Assembly (NCBI RefSeq): GCF_963855985.1
Contig: NC_087109.1
Location: forward strand, 5,600,001 to 5,664,000
Direction: 5' to 3'
Length of the DNA stretch: 64,000 nucleotides
Source: Ostrinia nubilalis
Taxonomy: Eukaryota; Arthropoda; Insecta; Lepidoptera; Crambidae
Under the pieces are notes generated by a model. It did not search any database, was not told where the DNA came from, and saw nothing but the letters and a program-made list of their open reading frames with translations. The position numbers and the translations under genes were made by a program. This document shows, piece after piece, positions 45,758 to 57,413 of this stretch (its first letter is position 1; every line of letters starts with the position of its first letter).

Positions 45758-46249
45758 TATGATGAAGAGCTATGGCCACATTTGATTAGCCTGAAGACTA
45801 TTTTGGTGTCAAATCATACGGTAAAATGGATGAAATTAAAATAAACGTGCTGTTTCGGATTGAAAGATGTAGGAAACTGAAACGGTAGGTCTTTGTAAAA
45901 GCTATGTTACTATGTATTTTTCTCAATTTTGTCTAAGTCTGCGTAAAATTAAACAAATAAAATGAAAGCTTCACCCTGCCAACCCTACCACACCACTCAC
46001 ACTACATCGTTTTTATCTTCTTTGCGTTTGTGTGTCACTATGTAGTCCAGAGTTTTTACGCTTAGTTACTTATGTAATAAATAAATAGATATAAGTATTC
46101 TAGAAACGGACCCATTTATCTGGTCCTGGCGGTAAAGGACGTGAGTGCTTCGAAATCTAATATCTCTAAATCTATCTTTTAGAATGACTGAATTTGTATT
46201 TGTAATGGGTTTTTAGTTTGTTATTTTATTATATTTGTAAAATAGAAGA
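45758..46249. other. No gene recognised
   Basis: AT-rich; no recognised repeat. Confidence 0.35.
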
Positions 46250-46269
46250 ATTTCGAAAGGTTGCGATAA

Positions 46270-46352
46270 TTTACCGTTAAAATAGATATTGTTGCAATAA
46301 ATCCCGTGAAGTGATAATTTTATAGTAAAAATGCAACATAATAGTTTAAAAT
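46270..46352 (+). mobile_element. Penelope-like element, 3' end only
   Basis: About 82 bp (TTTACCGTTAAAATAGATAT through AATAGTTTAAAATAT) match the 3' untranslated part of the Penelope-like element at the right end of the window (62365-62450, minus strand) with only about one base difference. No coding sequence remains. The near-identity shows that the family has moved fairly recently. Confidence 0.9.
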
Positions 46353-46511
46353 ATTATAAAAATATAGCTGTCCGATATAAAAAGTAGAGACAGTTTAGAA
46401 ACGTAATGTTACTATGCCCTATAAAGCTAATTCTAAAGTTAAATTGTTACGAATGTTACTTTACTTTGAATCATGAAAAAAATTACTGTAACTTTGAAAC
46501 CGAAACCATAC

Positions 46512-46615
46512 AACTTAGGCTGAGTCTCACCTTATTTTAACCGTGACTATAACCATAACTGGTGTTTTTATAATGGAGTTTGGCAGACTTTTGACGTTTG
46601 TTAAAGTTAATATAT
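46512..46615 (+). mobile_element. Short inverted-repeat element, family A, fused to a LINE end
   Basis: TTAGGCTGAGTCTCACCTTA, then TATAACCATAACTGGTGTTT, GGAGTTTGGCAGACTTTTGA CGTTTGTTAAAGTTAA. The expected right terminal repeat is replaced or obscured where LINE coding sequence starts at 46616. Confidence 0.65.
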
Positions 46616-46910
46616 GAAGGTGTTCAACTATATAATAAACTTCCGGATTCAATCAAAAATAGTGAAAGTATACAAATCTACAAACGAAAACTCAAAGAAC
46701 ATATACTAACTATTACTTGAATGACAAATTAATTTAAAAACTAAATCTTACACCTACTTATAAAGTGAATAAAACGTAAAACAATAAATTAAAATACATA
46801 ATCCTCTATTATTTTTTGCAATCTAATTATGAAACTTTCATCTGTAGAAAGACTCATAAAATACATTAAATAAATAAATTAATTAATTAATAAATTAAAT
46901 ATATAAACTT
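46616..46910 (+). pseudogene. LINE ORF2 C-terminal fragment and 3' end
   Basis: One frame (46616-46720) reads EGVQLYNKLPDSIKN, then YKRKLKEHIL, and stops at TGA. This is the conserved C terminus of CR1/Jockey-like reverse-transcriptase proteins (form ...LYN.LP..IK...FK..LK..L). It is followed by a 190-bp AT-rich 3' untranslated region ending in AAAT/AATT repeats. Everything upstream in ORF2 is missing. Confidence 0.75.
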
Positions 46911-47404
46911 ATTTTGAAATATAAACTACAAAAATATAATAACTAAACAACTATTTGTAAATATGAATTTTGGTACACTGTCTCCTACACTACACAACTC
47001 CAATGCTCACTGTTAACTTGCCAACTTGGGCGAACCAAACACTATCCCTCCCGCACAGTTTTCTACGAGTACCCGAACAGTAAAAATAAAAAAAAATCTC
47101 GTATTCTTTTACAATTTTATTTATTTAGTAGGTGGATACTTACTCACTACACCTAGTCACACCTACCTAGTCCTGACTGAGTAAATGATAGTTAGTTTGA
47201 GGGCCATTATTTCTGTGTCAACGGAGTTGCAGATCTGATGTTTACTTATTCGAAATAATGTTAATAATTATTTATGTACCTACATTATTTTTTGTTTGTG
47301 GGCTTTGCGCATGCTTCGTCACAAGACAATTGTTGTAAATTATTATAATCTCATGTAAGTGAACTACCCTGTTCTTATGAGAATAAAGATTCTTTAAACC
47401 GAAA
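46911..47404. other. No gene recognised
   Basis: AT-rich; no recognised repeat. Confidence 0.35.
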
Positions 47405-47427
47405 GTAAGATGGTGCAACCCAGCCTT
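47405..47427 (+). repeat. Family A terminal repeat, solo
   Basis: AAGTAAGATGGTGCAACCCA GCC matches the consensus end of the family A element; the rest is not found alongside. Confidence 0.55.
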
Positions 47428-47735
47428 AATGTTTCGATTACGCTTCAACTTCGATTCAAAGCGAAATCTGCTTAATTTCACGATTAACTAATTGTTCATT
47501 AATGTAATATAATTGGCAGCCCTGGCTGTTCGCTACATGGCAGTACACGTTCGGCACCGAACCGAACATGAAACGTACGAGGTATCTGCCCGGGTCGGAC
47601 GTAGATATTTTTGGGTCCATTTTGTAAAACGGTTAATACCAAGACCCTGGGGTTGTCGACCTTTTGGGATGGTAGAGCCAAAAGTTACATTTCCATGAGA
47701 GCCATTCCAAGTTTCATTTTTATATGCAGGCAATG

Positions 47736-47838
47736 GACTGCGCTGGACGCAGGCCGCTACCAATCGATCAACATGGAAAGCATTGGGGGAGGCCTATGTT
47801 CAGCAGTGGACGTCCTATGGCTGAAATGATGATGATGA
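47736..47838 (+). mobile_element. RTE-type LINE, 3' end, with imperfect target duplication
   Basis: Covers GCGCTGGACGCAGGCCGCTA through GCTGAAATGATGATGATG. Flanks TGCAGGCAATG (47725-47735) and TGCAGGTAATG (47839-47849) form an 11-bp duplication with one mismatch. A 103-bp, strongly truncated insertion nearly identical to the same part of 33564-33723. Confidence 0.88.
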
Positions 47839-47849
47839 TGCAGGTAATG

Positions 47850-49869
47850 AATTGTCGAGTTGCGTACACACCAGTTATGGAGTTGCCAGCTCTGACGATT
47901 AGGCGCAGACTACCGACTTTTAGTTGGGTCCGATTTTAATTTGTTTGAAAATATTTTAGGTCACCACAACCACAGCCACAACCTTACTCGTATAAAAGAC
48001 TTCATGATCAGAAATGACTCGGTCACCAACGACACTTATGTATTTAACCATAGTGGTACTTCTATTGAACTGATTTCATTAAATAACTTAGCTTAAATAT
48101 AGGAAAAATCTTCGAATAAGAACCAGGTAGTTCAGTGTAGGTGCTTGATGATTTTTCGTAGTTCAATTAATTATATCTACTCGTTCCACTACAAAAAAAT
48201 CAGAACTCTCAAAACAATACATTTTTAATTATTTACTCAATTCCTTTTGTTCATCACCTGGAGCAATATCCAGAAGTTAATTTAACTTTCACAAAAAAAG
48301 CGGCCATAAACCAATTACTCAATCCGAGCAAGCGGTGTCTTATTAAAATTATACAAAAATAAAGAAGGTAATCACCGCGCCCTCTAATCCCGTTACACAA
48401 ATGTTTGTGAAATAAAGCGGGTAATTATTTAAGAAACTGTGGGAGTTACAAAGAAAACTCCCCGACTCCCCACTTCCCTACTTCCCCACCTCCCGACAAG
48501 TGGCGAAAGACGGGAGCGACCCCATTGTAATTATTTTTCGCGAAAACTTCTTCTCTTGAATTTTGTTTTCGTAATATTTTTTTCGTTGGAATGGAATGGA
48601 CATGGCTTTAATAATCATCAGACCTCGACTTAATCCTGAACCCAAATAAAATACCAAGCTAAAAAAAATTTTTAGAGAAGTTTTAACTACGATAAGTTGT
48701 ATTTTATATGTGGTTGCGCTCTCTACTTAAATAATGTCACTGCTGTTGAACTGGACGCATCAATTGTAATAACTGAAAGAAATTGTTACATCTACTTGGT
48801 ACAAACAAAATATGTTCTAAGTTTTTATATAAAAAAACCTTATTCTTAATTTTGTATGTAGTTATTTCTCCAATTTATCACCGTGGACACAGAATATTTC
48901 ATGTAATCATTGTAATGTTGCAGTCATCTGTCCTGCATTTCCACCATTCATAGTATTGGAGCATACTTACATTACTTACTATTTTTTCCCAAATTATTAT
49001 CCATTATAATTTAATCTTACCTACAGGTATATCCATATTAATTCACCTCAAAAGGCACCGTTGTTATTAAAAAGTTTTTCAGTAACAAATACTCGCATTA
49101 TAATACTGGGGTTCTCAAGAAAAATATCCTACGGTTCCTTCCTTATCTCCGAGGGGCCGACAGGTCTGAGGGTGGAGCAAGAAGTTGTATACTATACATG
49201 TGTATATTATACACCTACCCGTTTAGGGTACATAACGTAAAATATTGAGAAAAGCGAAATTGAGGGGACCCCGACACATTTTAAGGGTCATGTGGTTTTA
49301 CAATTCGGAAAAGAGGTCATAGTGAGCTTTTAAACAGCATTACAATTGTCACAATTGATCTGTATTTAATTATGACTAACCTTACCTACCAATTGCATTC
49401 TTCAATTGGTGTAGTTCTTGAATGAAGAACATGAAATGTCGCTTACGAAACCTGGATGAACAAGATGGCAGAGTATTCATGGACATTGAACACGTATTTC
49501 AGGATTTGCGCGTCTCAGTTAATAGATTTAACTGAGGCATTCTGCAAATCCAATCCATCCATTTTAACATAATCTTACTTTTAATAACTGTCAACCTTCA
49601 AAACCGGCTGCTGATGATAATAATAACTCTATCTACTGAACTAAAGTGTTCTGCAAAACCTACTTTTATCTTTCTTTCTTACAATATTGCTAAAAAGATA
49701 ACCAGCGTACTTTGTAAAGAAAATTCCGTTAAAACCATTTTCTTTTCACAACCACCGACCGTCAAATCGGTTTACGGTCGGAAAGGAAGTAAACTAAATA
49801 GTGCGGCACCTGTACCGGTAGTGGCCTCATTGCCGGAAATGGACCGGCCGGAACAGCAATTTGGCGGCA
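47850..49869. other. No gene recognised
   Basis: 2 kb without a recognised gene. A patch at 48300-48420 (GCAAGCGGTGTCTTATTAAA, ATCACCGCGCCCTCTAATCC) and one at 48460-48520 stand out in composition and may be non-coding conserved DNA. Confidence 0.3.
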
Positions 49870-49874
49870 TAACG

Positions 49875-50250
49875 CTTCCCCGGGTATTTGGACAGGAAAC
49901 GCGTTTAGGACATTGTCGCCTTTTTGTTGGGTTTCGCCTTTTTGCTTAGTTTTCAGGACTCGGACTAAACTTTGTGATAAATTGAGTGACATTTTTATCT
50001 TGGTGTATAAGCATACAGATTTCCCGAGTATTTTGTCAGGAAACGCGTTTAGGACATTGTCGCCTTTTTATTGGGTTTCGCCTTTTTGCTTAGTTTTCAG
50101 GGCTCGGACTAAATTTTGTGTTAAAATAAGTGTAATTTTTATCTCGGTGTATAAGCATACAGATTAACCGAGTATTTTGTCAGGAAACGCGTTTAGGACA
50201 TTGTCGCCTTTTTATTGGGTTTTGCCTTTTTGCTTAGTTTTCAGGGCTCG
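49875..50250 (+). repeat. 144-bp tandem repeat, about 2.6 copies
   Basis: AGGAAACGCGTTTAGGACAT occurs at 49894, 50038 and 50182, exactly 144 bp apart. Each is followed by TGTCGCCTTTTT-TTGGGTTT and GCTTAGTTTTCAGG. Copies 2 and 3 are closer to each other than to copy 1 (TTATTGGG and AGGGCTCG against TTGTTGGG and AGGACTCG). Frames through it are by-products. Confidence 0.92.
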
Positions 50251-50687
50251 TAGCACCGTAGCTAACTTTGTACATAAAACGAGTTTCATGGGTTTAAGCG
50301 ATAATAGCGCCTGCATCGAACTCGATCAGCAGATGAATGTTCGGCGTGTGAATGTTTTTATATTAAATGTACCCACTTTTGTGTTCGCGCGTTAACATAA
50401 TTAATATTTTAGTTAAATTGTATTTTCTCTGTAAGTGATTTTTGTAATCTTTTGAGAAAATAAATATCTAAACCATAATAGAAACCGATTTTCCACCCAT
50501 GCATTTTGCTCTGTAACATAAAACCCATCGCGTGCACCGACCTTAAGCACTTTATTTTGATAAATACGAGTAAAACGGTCACAATATTTCAACGCATTGA
50601 AGTTTTAAGACATGTCCTTTCATCTCCAAGGTCCAATCTCTGTATCAAATACTCATTTGTTTAGTGGTTTAGGCATGAAAATGTATC
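50251..50687. other. No gene recognised
   Basis: AT-rich; no recognised repeat. Confidence 0.35.
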
Positions 50688-50997
50688 GTGCTATGCTCGG
50701 AGTTTCCTGCGTGATCGAATCAGAAATGACATAGCCCGCAGAATCGCTAAAATCAAGTGGCAGTGGGCGGGGAACATAGCTCGTAGAGCTAATGGCCGTT
50801 GGGGCAGGAAAGTTCTTGAGTGATGACCACGAGCCGGAAGACGTAGCGTGGACAGGCCTCCCATTAGGTGGACTACGATTTGGTGAAGGTCGTGGGAGGT
50901 GCCTGGATGCGAGCGGCGCAGGACCTTCGTAGAAATCCTTGGGGGGAGGCCTTTGTCCAGCAGTGGACGTCTTTCGGCTGAAATGAACGAACGAACA
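50688..50997 (+). pseudogene. RTE-type LINE ORF2 C-terminus, AACG-tail subfamily, decayed
   Basis: Encodes, across frame shifts, AMLGVSLRD..., IARRIAKIKWQWAGNIARR, GRWGRKVLE, then two consecutive TGA stops (about 50819-50825) in place of the Trp-Arg of the better copy at 60311-60697. It continues PRAGRRSVDRPP...RRRTFVEILGG and ends TCGGCTGAAATGAACGAACG AAC. Same subfamily as 60311-60697 and 54633-54687. Confidence 0.88.
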
Positions 50998-52740
50998 TTT
51001 TACTTACACTGTAGCATTTTATTTAGTTGTAGTAGGTGCAGTAGGTAATGCAATAGAAATGTGCTGTAAACTGTACTTCACGCCCAATTTGAGTAACAAA
51101 CAACTAATGGTCGGTTTATCCATCAGATAAGCGATTGCTATCGCCCCCGTCAGCGAGCGTGACTAAACGCCGCTTACTGACTACTTACTTACCCAAGTAT
51201 TGTGATTATGGAGAAGATTATTAAGTTAGGGTTTAATTTAGTTAGGCCACGGTCACACGAGTATACGGTTCAATTTTTTTATGTATTTACGGTTTTCTCG
51301 CATTCAATGCCTGATACTGTTTAAGTGTTTATGAGTGAAAACTCTTTCAAAAGGTTTTAAGGTGTATAGATACACAGTGATACTATCACGAAAGCATGTC
51401 ACTATTGAGCAATTGCTACTTTGTAGCATGTGTGTCGAAACAACTGCTAATAATAGGTAAGCATTCTCATTTCGAATTTTTGAAGCATGCTGTTTTAGGA
51501 ATGCTAATAAGCAGGACATTTTATAAAAAAAGTGTAATTGTATTGTTGTAGTTCCATAATTGGGTTTTAGGACAAGGTTGCGAAACAAAAGTTCCTTTAT
51601 GGTCTCGTAACTATTTCTCGACTAAGACCCATAGGAATTAGGATGAGAAGCTGAAAAAGCTTGAATCTGTAGATTCTTTCATTTCCGCAAATGTAATTAT
51701 GTAATATTAGGAAGGTATTGTAAAATTAATTTATTTTACACCACACACAACTTACGAAATGTAAATTATGGAACAGCTCAATTTAGACCTATAATAGAAA
51801 CTACTTACACTCTAAGGCGTGTCACTGGGCCCATCACGAAATCAATTCAAACGCTCACTTCGTTACGTCATTGAGTTTTCATTTCTGCGTCCAGGGACCG
51901 TGAACGATCTTCTTACTGCAACTCCACCTCATGTAGACCTCATGCTACATTATTGTAAACCCTATTCTAATATCAATAGAGTTGGTAATTTATACAAGTT
52001 GAGATCTAGTTAAACTGGTTGTCGTTAAGTGTGCTCACGTTTGCAGTAACTTGATCAGCGTTAAGGTGCAGTAAGGGATGTAAAGTTAGTATAAAGGTTA
52101 CTTTAGAAGTAAATTTTATATTTAACTTCTTGCTGCTTATTTCACTTGTTGTGAGAGAGAAACATTCACTTATCTACAATTTTCTTCATCTTCTTTTCCA
52201 TTTTATGGCCAAGTCTTGTTTGATAAAGCCATCTTTGTGGTCTTGTGGTAAATACAGGTGGTGTTTTTACACGGAGATACGAGTTAGATTCCCTGAGGGC
52301 GCGTTGGGTTTAGTTTGGTCATTTTAGACAAAATTATATTTGACAGTGGTGACTGCTGGATTATAAAGAGATTATGCTTTGTGGCATACTTGAGGAAGCT
52401 TAAACATCCAACTGTGGAGTTATTTTGGCTAAAATATTGAGACAGAGAGCTTGGTTCGTTTCGTATCCCTGATTGTGTTAGATAAGAAAAAGATTTCTTC
52501 GTACTACGCCTAACTATTATACCGAAAAACTTTCCTCTTGAATCACTCTATCTATTGAAAAACCGCATCAAAATCCGTTGCGTAGTTTTAAAGATCTAAG
52601 CATACATTGGGACAGACTGATAGGAAAACGACTTTGTTTTATGTAGTGATGTGCTGTACCTACGAGTATACCTATTTCCAAGATATCCTACAGTTCTACA
52701 CGTGATGTGACGCGTGAGATACGAGGGCGAGGCGCACGCG
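50998..52740. other. No gene recognised
   Basis: Unique-looking DNA; frames at 51304-51588, 51819-52013 and 52130-52327 show no domain. Confidence 0.35.
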
Positions 52741-52754
52741 GTCGCCATGGCAAC
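52741..52754 (+). promoter_or_regulatory. RFX X-box-like motif
   Basis: GTCGCCATGGCAAC fits the 14-bp X-box pattern GTHNYYATRRNAAC bound by RFX factors, which in insects control ciliary genes. It sits in a CpG-rich patch (52690-52800) unlike its surroundings. No gene start can be seen next to it, so a role is only possible. Confidence 0.35.
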
Positions 52755-53398
52755 CGCATCGATCCGCTTCGCTCCGCTCCGTGCGGAGAGGTATGTAGCT
52801 GACGTATTGCTTTTTATTTGAGTTCTGGCCGGCACAGTGTCAGTGAAACTTGGTTAATGGGTACTTTTAAATGTGTGTAAATTTATTGTTATCTAATAAA
52901 TTAGATGAAAAGGTTTTTCCTTAAAAACACAAAACAAGGATGACAATAAATTAAAAGAAAAGGCATAAGAAACATAAACAAGGACGGTGATATTTGATGG
53001 CGACTTATTTTTTAATAATATCGTCTTGGCTATTGCGCCATTGATTATAATTTTGAACCGGTTGAAGAATGGAAGATAACACAATAACTATACTCTATTC
53101 TACTTGTTCGCTACTCCCGGTAATGAAGGGTTAATCAACCCTCCCGTTTTCACCAAATGTGAGCCGCACAAACCTCACATAATTTGTACCTTAGTAATGT
53201 TATATTCTACAGGTGCACAATATTATTAAAATGTATAATTATTTAAAAAACTGTTTTACTCGTAGTTATGTTAGTTTAAATCGACAGTTTCACTTAATTT
53301 GAATCATATTTCAGTTTGACTATCGAAATTCAAATAACCTGTTTTGTTCTATGCCTGATTCAACAGATTTTTGAGCTGCGGTTCAAAATACGGACCTT
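52755..53398. other. No gene recognised
   Basis: Contains AGGGTTAATCAACCCT at about 53125-53140, a short palindrome echoed by AAAGGGTTAAACAACCCTTT at about 53829. No gene. Confidence 0.3.
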
Positions 53399-53471
53399 CA
53401 TCATCATCATCATCATTTTAGCCACAGGACCTCCACTGCTGAACATAGGCATCCCCCAATGATTTCCACAT
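53399..53471 (-). mobile_element. RTE-type LINE, last about 70 bp, minus strand
   Basis: ATC repeats, then TTTAGCCACAGGACCTCCAC TGCTGAACATAGGC-TCCCCCAATG: the reverse complement of the QQWTSYG end of ORF2 with its ATG tail. Confidence 0.8.
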
Positions 53472-53689
53472 AGCCTGTTTTCAATACAGACCTTGGTGAC
53501 TTTTAATTAAAATCCAAAAACAGGACTTCTCTAAGAGCTTTCTTTAACTAAGTCCCCGTTTCACTGGTCTAATAATTACTAAGCTTTTATTAACACATTG
53601 ACATTCACGAAACAATTGATTTTCCATTATCTGCTCAAACTTTGGAGAATTAAACTCAACCGAACGAATCACCCGTCGTAGTACTGCTG

Positions 53690-53780
53690 ACAACAGCACG
53701 TCAACCTAAACACAGTGGCGTCTTATCTCGTTGTATTAAAGGCTATTTTGCGACAAAAATGCATAGTCTGATGTGCTATC
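53690..53780 (+). repeat. Diverged repeat pair, member 2
   Basis: GCACGTCAACCTAAACACAG TGG, CTTATCTCGTTGTAT and CAAAAATGCATAGTCTGATG correspond to words at 42645-42735. Confidence 0.45.
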
Positions 53781-54095
53781 GACCTTACAATTATTACGTC
53801 GCATCTATAGATTTGACTATAGCAGGGAAAGGGTTAAACAACCCTTTCTCTTTCGATCGACTGCTCGGAGCATGGTCACCAAAAGCTCTATGTTCCGTAC
53901 CGATAGAGTTCAAAGTTGGTTAACATTTTGTCTATAGGTAGGTATCAAAATCCGCATACGAATGTTATTGTTACTCGACGGTCAAAAAGAGCAGATGTAT
54001 TTTTGTATTCAAAAGGATTGGTCGGAATGAACCAGTATGATATTACTCTACAAAAGTAAGGTTTAGAAAATAATAGAGTTGTAAGATAGTGTAAT

Positions 54096-54340
54096 TTTTA
54101 ACCGACTTCAAAAAAGGAGGAGGTTATAAATGTTCGACTGTATGTATTTTTTTTTTCTATGTATGTTCACCGATTACTCCGTCAATTGTGGACCGATTTT
54201 CAAAATTCTTTTTTTGTTCGATAGGGTATACTTTTGAGGTGGTCCCATTGTCACCAAGTCAGGATCTGATGATGGGATCCTAGGGAAATCGAGGGCAACC
54301 CTCAAATTTTATAGGCACGTATATCGTTTTTCAAACTTTT
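54096..54340 (+). repeat. ACCGACTTCAAAAAAGGAGG interspersed repeat
   Basis: The opening ACCGACTTCAAAAAAGGAGG AGGTT is a widespread lepidopteran repeat word. It is followed by TTCACCGATTACTCCGTCAA, TGGACCGATTTTCAAAATTC and GAGGTGGTCCCATTG. Non-coding. A fragment of the start is at 30179-30225. Confidence 0.65.
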
Positions 54341-54632
54341 TCTTAAGTTATTCAAGTATTTGCTCCTGGAAATCATCATCTCATATTGATGAGCTGATGA
54401 TAGAAGGTAAAACTCCTTAATGCTTAGGAGTTGGAGGATAATTCTTTAAATATTATAAGTACAAATAGACCAACAGTTGTATTCTTTCATGTTTTTAAGG
54501 TGGGCTGACGGTTTAGGGTCTTTTAGGTTTCCTATATGGTAACCTGTATTTTGTATGGAATATTATTTACACTAGACATGAAGAATATGGTGTCAATGTA
54601 CTGCCTACCTTCAGTGGTAACATCAAGGTAAT

Positions 54633-54687
54633 AATTCGTTCGTTCGTTCGTTCGTTTCAGCCAAATGACGTCCACTGCTGGACAAAT
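54633..54687 (-). mobile_element. RTE-type LINE, last 55 bp (AACG-tail subfamily), minus strand
   Basis: CGTT repeats followed by TTTCAGCCAAATGACGTCCA CTGCTGGACAAA. Flanked by TAATAATT on the left and AAATAATT on the right, a plausible 7-bp target duplication (AATAATT). One of the shortest LINE insertions that can be dated this way here. Confidence 0.75.
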
Positions 54688-54734
54688 AATTAGTTAACTA
54701 AAAAGCAAGAAATAAGTAAAATTTTATAAAAAAA

Positions 54735-55014
54735 AATAAAACCGACTCCAAAAAACCTACACTAAAAAGTAGAAAAATAATTACTAATTTCCTACTTATT
54801 TATTAGGACGAATTAATATTTATATAGGTATACCATGATTGATACTTTTGGAGTCGGTGCAGGCAAACTTTACATGTTTCTTATCTTGGCACCGACTCCA
54901 GAAGTATCAATCATGGTATACCTACATAAATATTAATTCGTCCTAATAAATAAGTAGGAAATTAGTAATTATTTTTCTACTTTTTAGTGTAGGTTTTTTG
55001 GAGTCGGTTTTATT
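54735..55014. mobile_element. 280-bp near-perfect hairpin element
   Basis: Arms of 126 bp (54735-54860 and 54889-55014) with only a few mismatches and a 28-nt loop. Outer ends are AATAAAACCGACTCCAAAAA and its complement. The inner end of each arm also carries GGAGTCGGTGC/GCACCGACTCC, so the GGAGTCGG word occurs four times. No frame. A foldback MITE or a recent inverted duplication. Confidence 0.92.
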
Positions 55015-55327
55015 ATAGAAATCTTTAGGGAACCATTGATATGTCCATCCAACTTAATTAGTCTTTTAATTGACAACGAAATAGAGCGTTATAAATGCCA
55101 TGCCGTATGTAAGATGTTTTTTGCGAACAGATGCAACAAATACTTATTAAAGTTATGTGCCATTTTGCAATAAAAATTGTAGAGTTAATATTGGCAATTT
55201 CATAAAACATTTTGAAATGTTAATGCAAGTATATGTATTAAGGGAATTTTAGAAAATATAATGTAATTGGAACTAGTTCAAGCTAGAAATTGTTCACGTA
55301 ACACGAACTAGACTGCAGACTGACTAA
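55015..55327. other. No gene recognised
   Basis: AT-rich; no recognised repeat. Confidence 0.35.
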
Positions 55328-55445
55328 CGCCCGTATTCACAAACGATGCTTGCTTAAGTGAAGCAGCAAATCGAACGCACAGCGTTGAACTGAGCTCTGT
55401 GATTGGTTCATGTGTCACTCTGTGCGTCCACGCATGCCGCGACGT
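55328..55445 (+). mobile_element. Harbinger-like MITE, family B, 3'-truncated copy
   Basis: CGCCCGTATTCACAAACGAT through TGTGCGTCCACGC matches 57761-57870 closely and is preceded by TAA. The right terminal repeat is absent. Confidence 0.8.
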
Positions 55446-56898
55446 AAAACTCGGTAACCCAATCGTCTTATTTTAATCGCTTTGTCTCATTCCCCTTTGG
55501 AAGTTTATGATTTTTCTGAATGATATAAATAACAAAAGGAGCAAGTAATAAGTAAAATAAAATAAAATAAAATAAGAATCAAGATGATCTCGCACCGGCA
55601 GGCAGCGGACCGGGCCCGGGGCGCGGATATTTCGAAACAATAATTAAACGGATACATTTATTATGGTGCACGCATATGTAATGCGCACGGCTCTATACGT
55701 ACAGGGTGGTTCGACCTACATTGAGAAATATGACGATTACAAGGAATAATGTCTAAAAATACATGACAACGAAAAGAAAATGGTTTTGATCTACTCGTTC
55801 TGCTCGAATAAGAGTGCGTTCACCTTCAAAATGTAGCCTATAGGTTACTTTTAGGTAATTAGGATGAATAGTTTAGGCGCTACGATGGAACATACGGGAA
55901 TAGATAAAATTCTAAAATAATAAACTTTTTTTGGCCTAGTCGGCTAAAAATAATCATCATTTCAGTTTATGGCAGTCTGCTGTTAGACGTAAGCTGGCAA
56001 AAAGCGCTTGATGCGCTTTCTAATAAACATCAACAATTCATTCATTTAGCTCTCAATCGATCGAACGAAAGGAAATTTCCTATCCATGTGCCATTAGACT
56101 TGTAGTATAAAGTAAAAAACGCTTTTTAAAAGCTTATTTGCAGAAAAAAATTACATTTGTGACTTAACACTCATCTCGTTTAATGAGATGGATGAAACTT
56201 TTGTTTAGGTGGAATTACAAATGACTAGAAAATGAACTTTAATTCTGAATAGCACTCTAATAGCTAATAAGAATCTGCCTGTCGACTATAAAAACTGGTA
56301 ACCTACGAGTATGTAAATGAAACTGAAGTCAAAACAATCATCGTAATAGGCCCCAACTAATTTAGATTTTGTCGTTTTGTTGGCTCGAGGCTATTTATAA
56401 GCCTGGGGATATTAAGTCAAATGTATGAGCACTAACTACGCCTAGGGGACGATGGTAAGATAAATATTGAAATGTGTTTTGTACCTAATTAATTAACATA
56501 ATTGATTACGTTATTTAATTACATTTGTTAATCTAGATGTTAGTGATTATTGTTAATTATTGTAATTGCTGCAACGATGCGTTTTGCAAAGCTGGTAATG
56601 AATGGCGTCTCGTTAGTCGTATAGCTATTATTTATTTAATAGATAAGAATTATTCTACAGTTGACCACACATCAACCTACGCGTACGTTTTTGTTGAAAA
56701 AACATAAAATTCATTTATTTTCTGTTAGTGGGCTTTTAAAGGACACTTACGTAAGATAATTGTCACAGGGTTTAGCTTGGTGTGCTGTCATCCGTAAATC
56801 CCCTCAATCTAGGAATTTGTCCGGCGATTTCTTATAGTGAACTTAGCTACTTGGATATCATCATCATCATATTATAACAGGACATAGGCACGGGATCC
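55446..56898. other. No gene recognised
   Basis: Includes an AAAT repeat (55555-55575) and a GC patch with GGCAGCGGACCGGGCCCGGG (about 55601-55620). An ATC repeat at 56859-56872 may be the edge of the array that follows. Confidence 0.35.
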
Positions 56899-57413
56899 TG
56901 ACTAGTCGTTGTAGTAATCCTTGGAGACCTTGGTCCAGCAGTAAATCTAAATCTAGTGTGGAGTGTAAGTCCTCAAGAAAAGCACCCCGTAAAGTAGGAA
57001 ACGCAAGATCGGACGTTAAGGTAATCCTTCTGGGAGGCCTTGATCCAGTGGATATCCTTTTGTTCTTCTTCTTCTTTTCCCTAACCTTTTTTCCCATTAT
57101 TTGGGAATGTTCTCTTTTTGAAACGAAGCAATCAGTACCCATCGCTAGGGTGGAAAAGATCGAAGTCCTCAATAGTAACACTCCGTGTATTAGAGCAGAG
57201 CTGGACCGGTCATTGTGGATATCCTTGAAGGCCTTTGTCCAATGATCTCCTCTGGTTCATATCAATATGCTAAATCTTGTAAATCCTCAAAAGAAGCACC
57301 CCGTGCGATGAACCTGGACTCAGCTTAGGACCGGACTTTATGGAAATTTTTGGTGGTGGGACCAATATCCAGCAGTAGACGTCCTCTGATTCAACGAAAT
57401 CAATACTCTAAAG

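Noticed and set aside
53118..53848. Pair of short palindromes (AGGGTTAATCAACCCT and AAAGGGTTAAACAACCCTTT) as ends of a 0.7-kb element
   Set aside because: Similarity does not extend beyond about 16-20 bp and no target duplication is seen; they may be chance.
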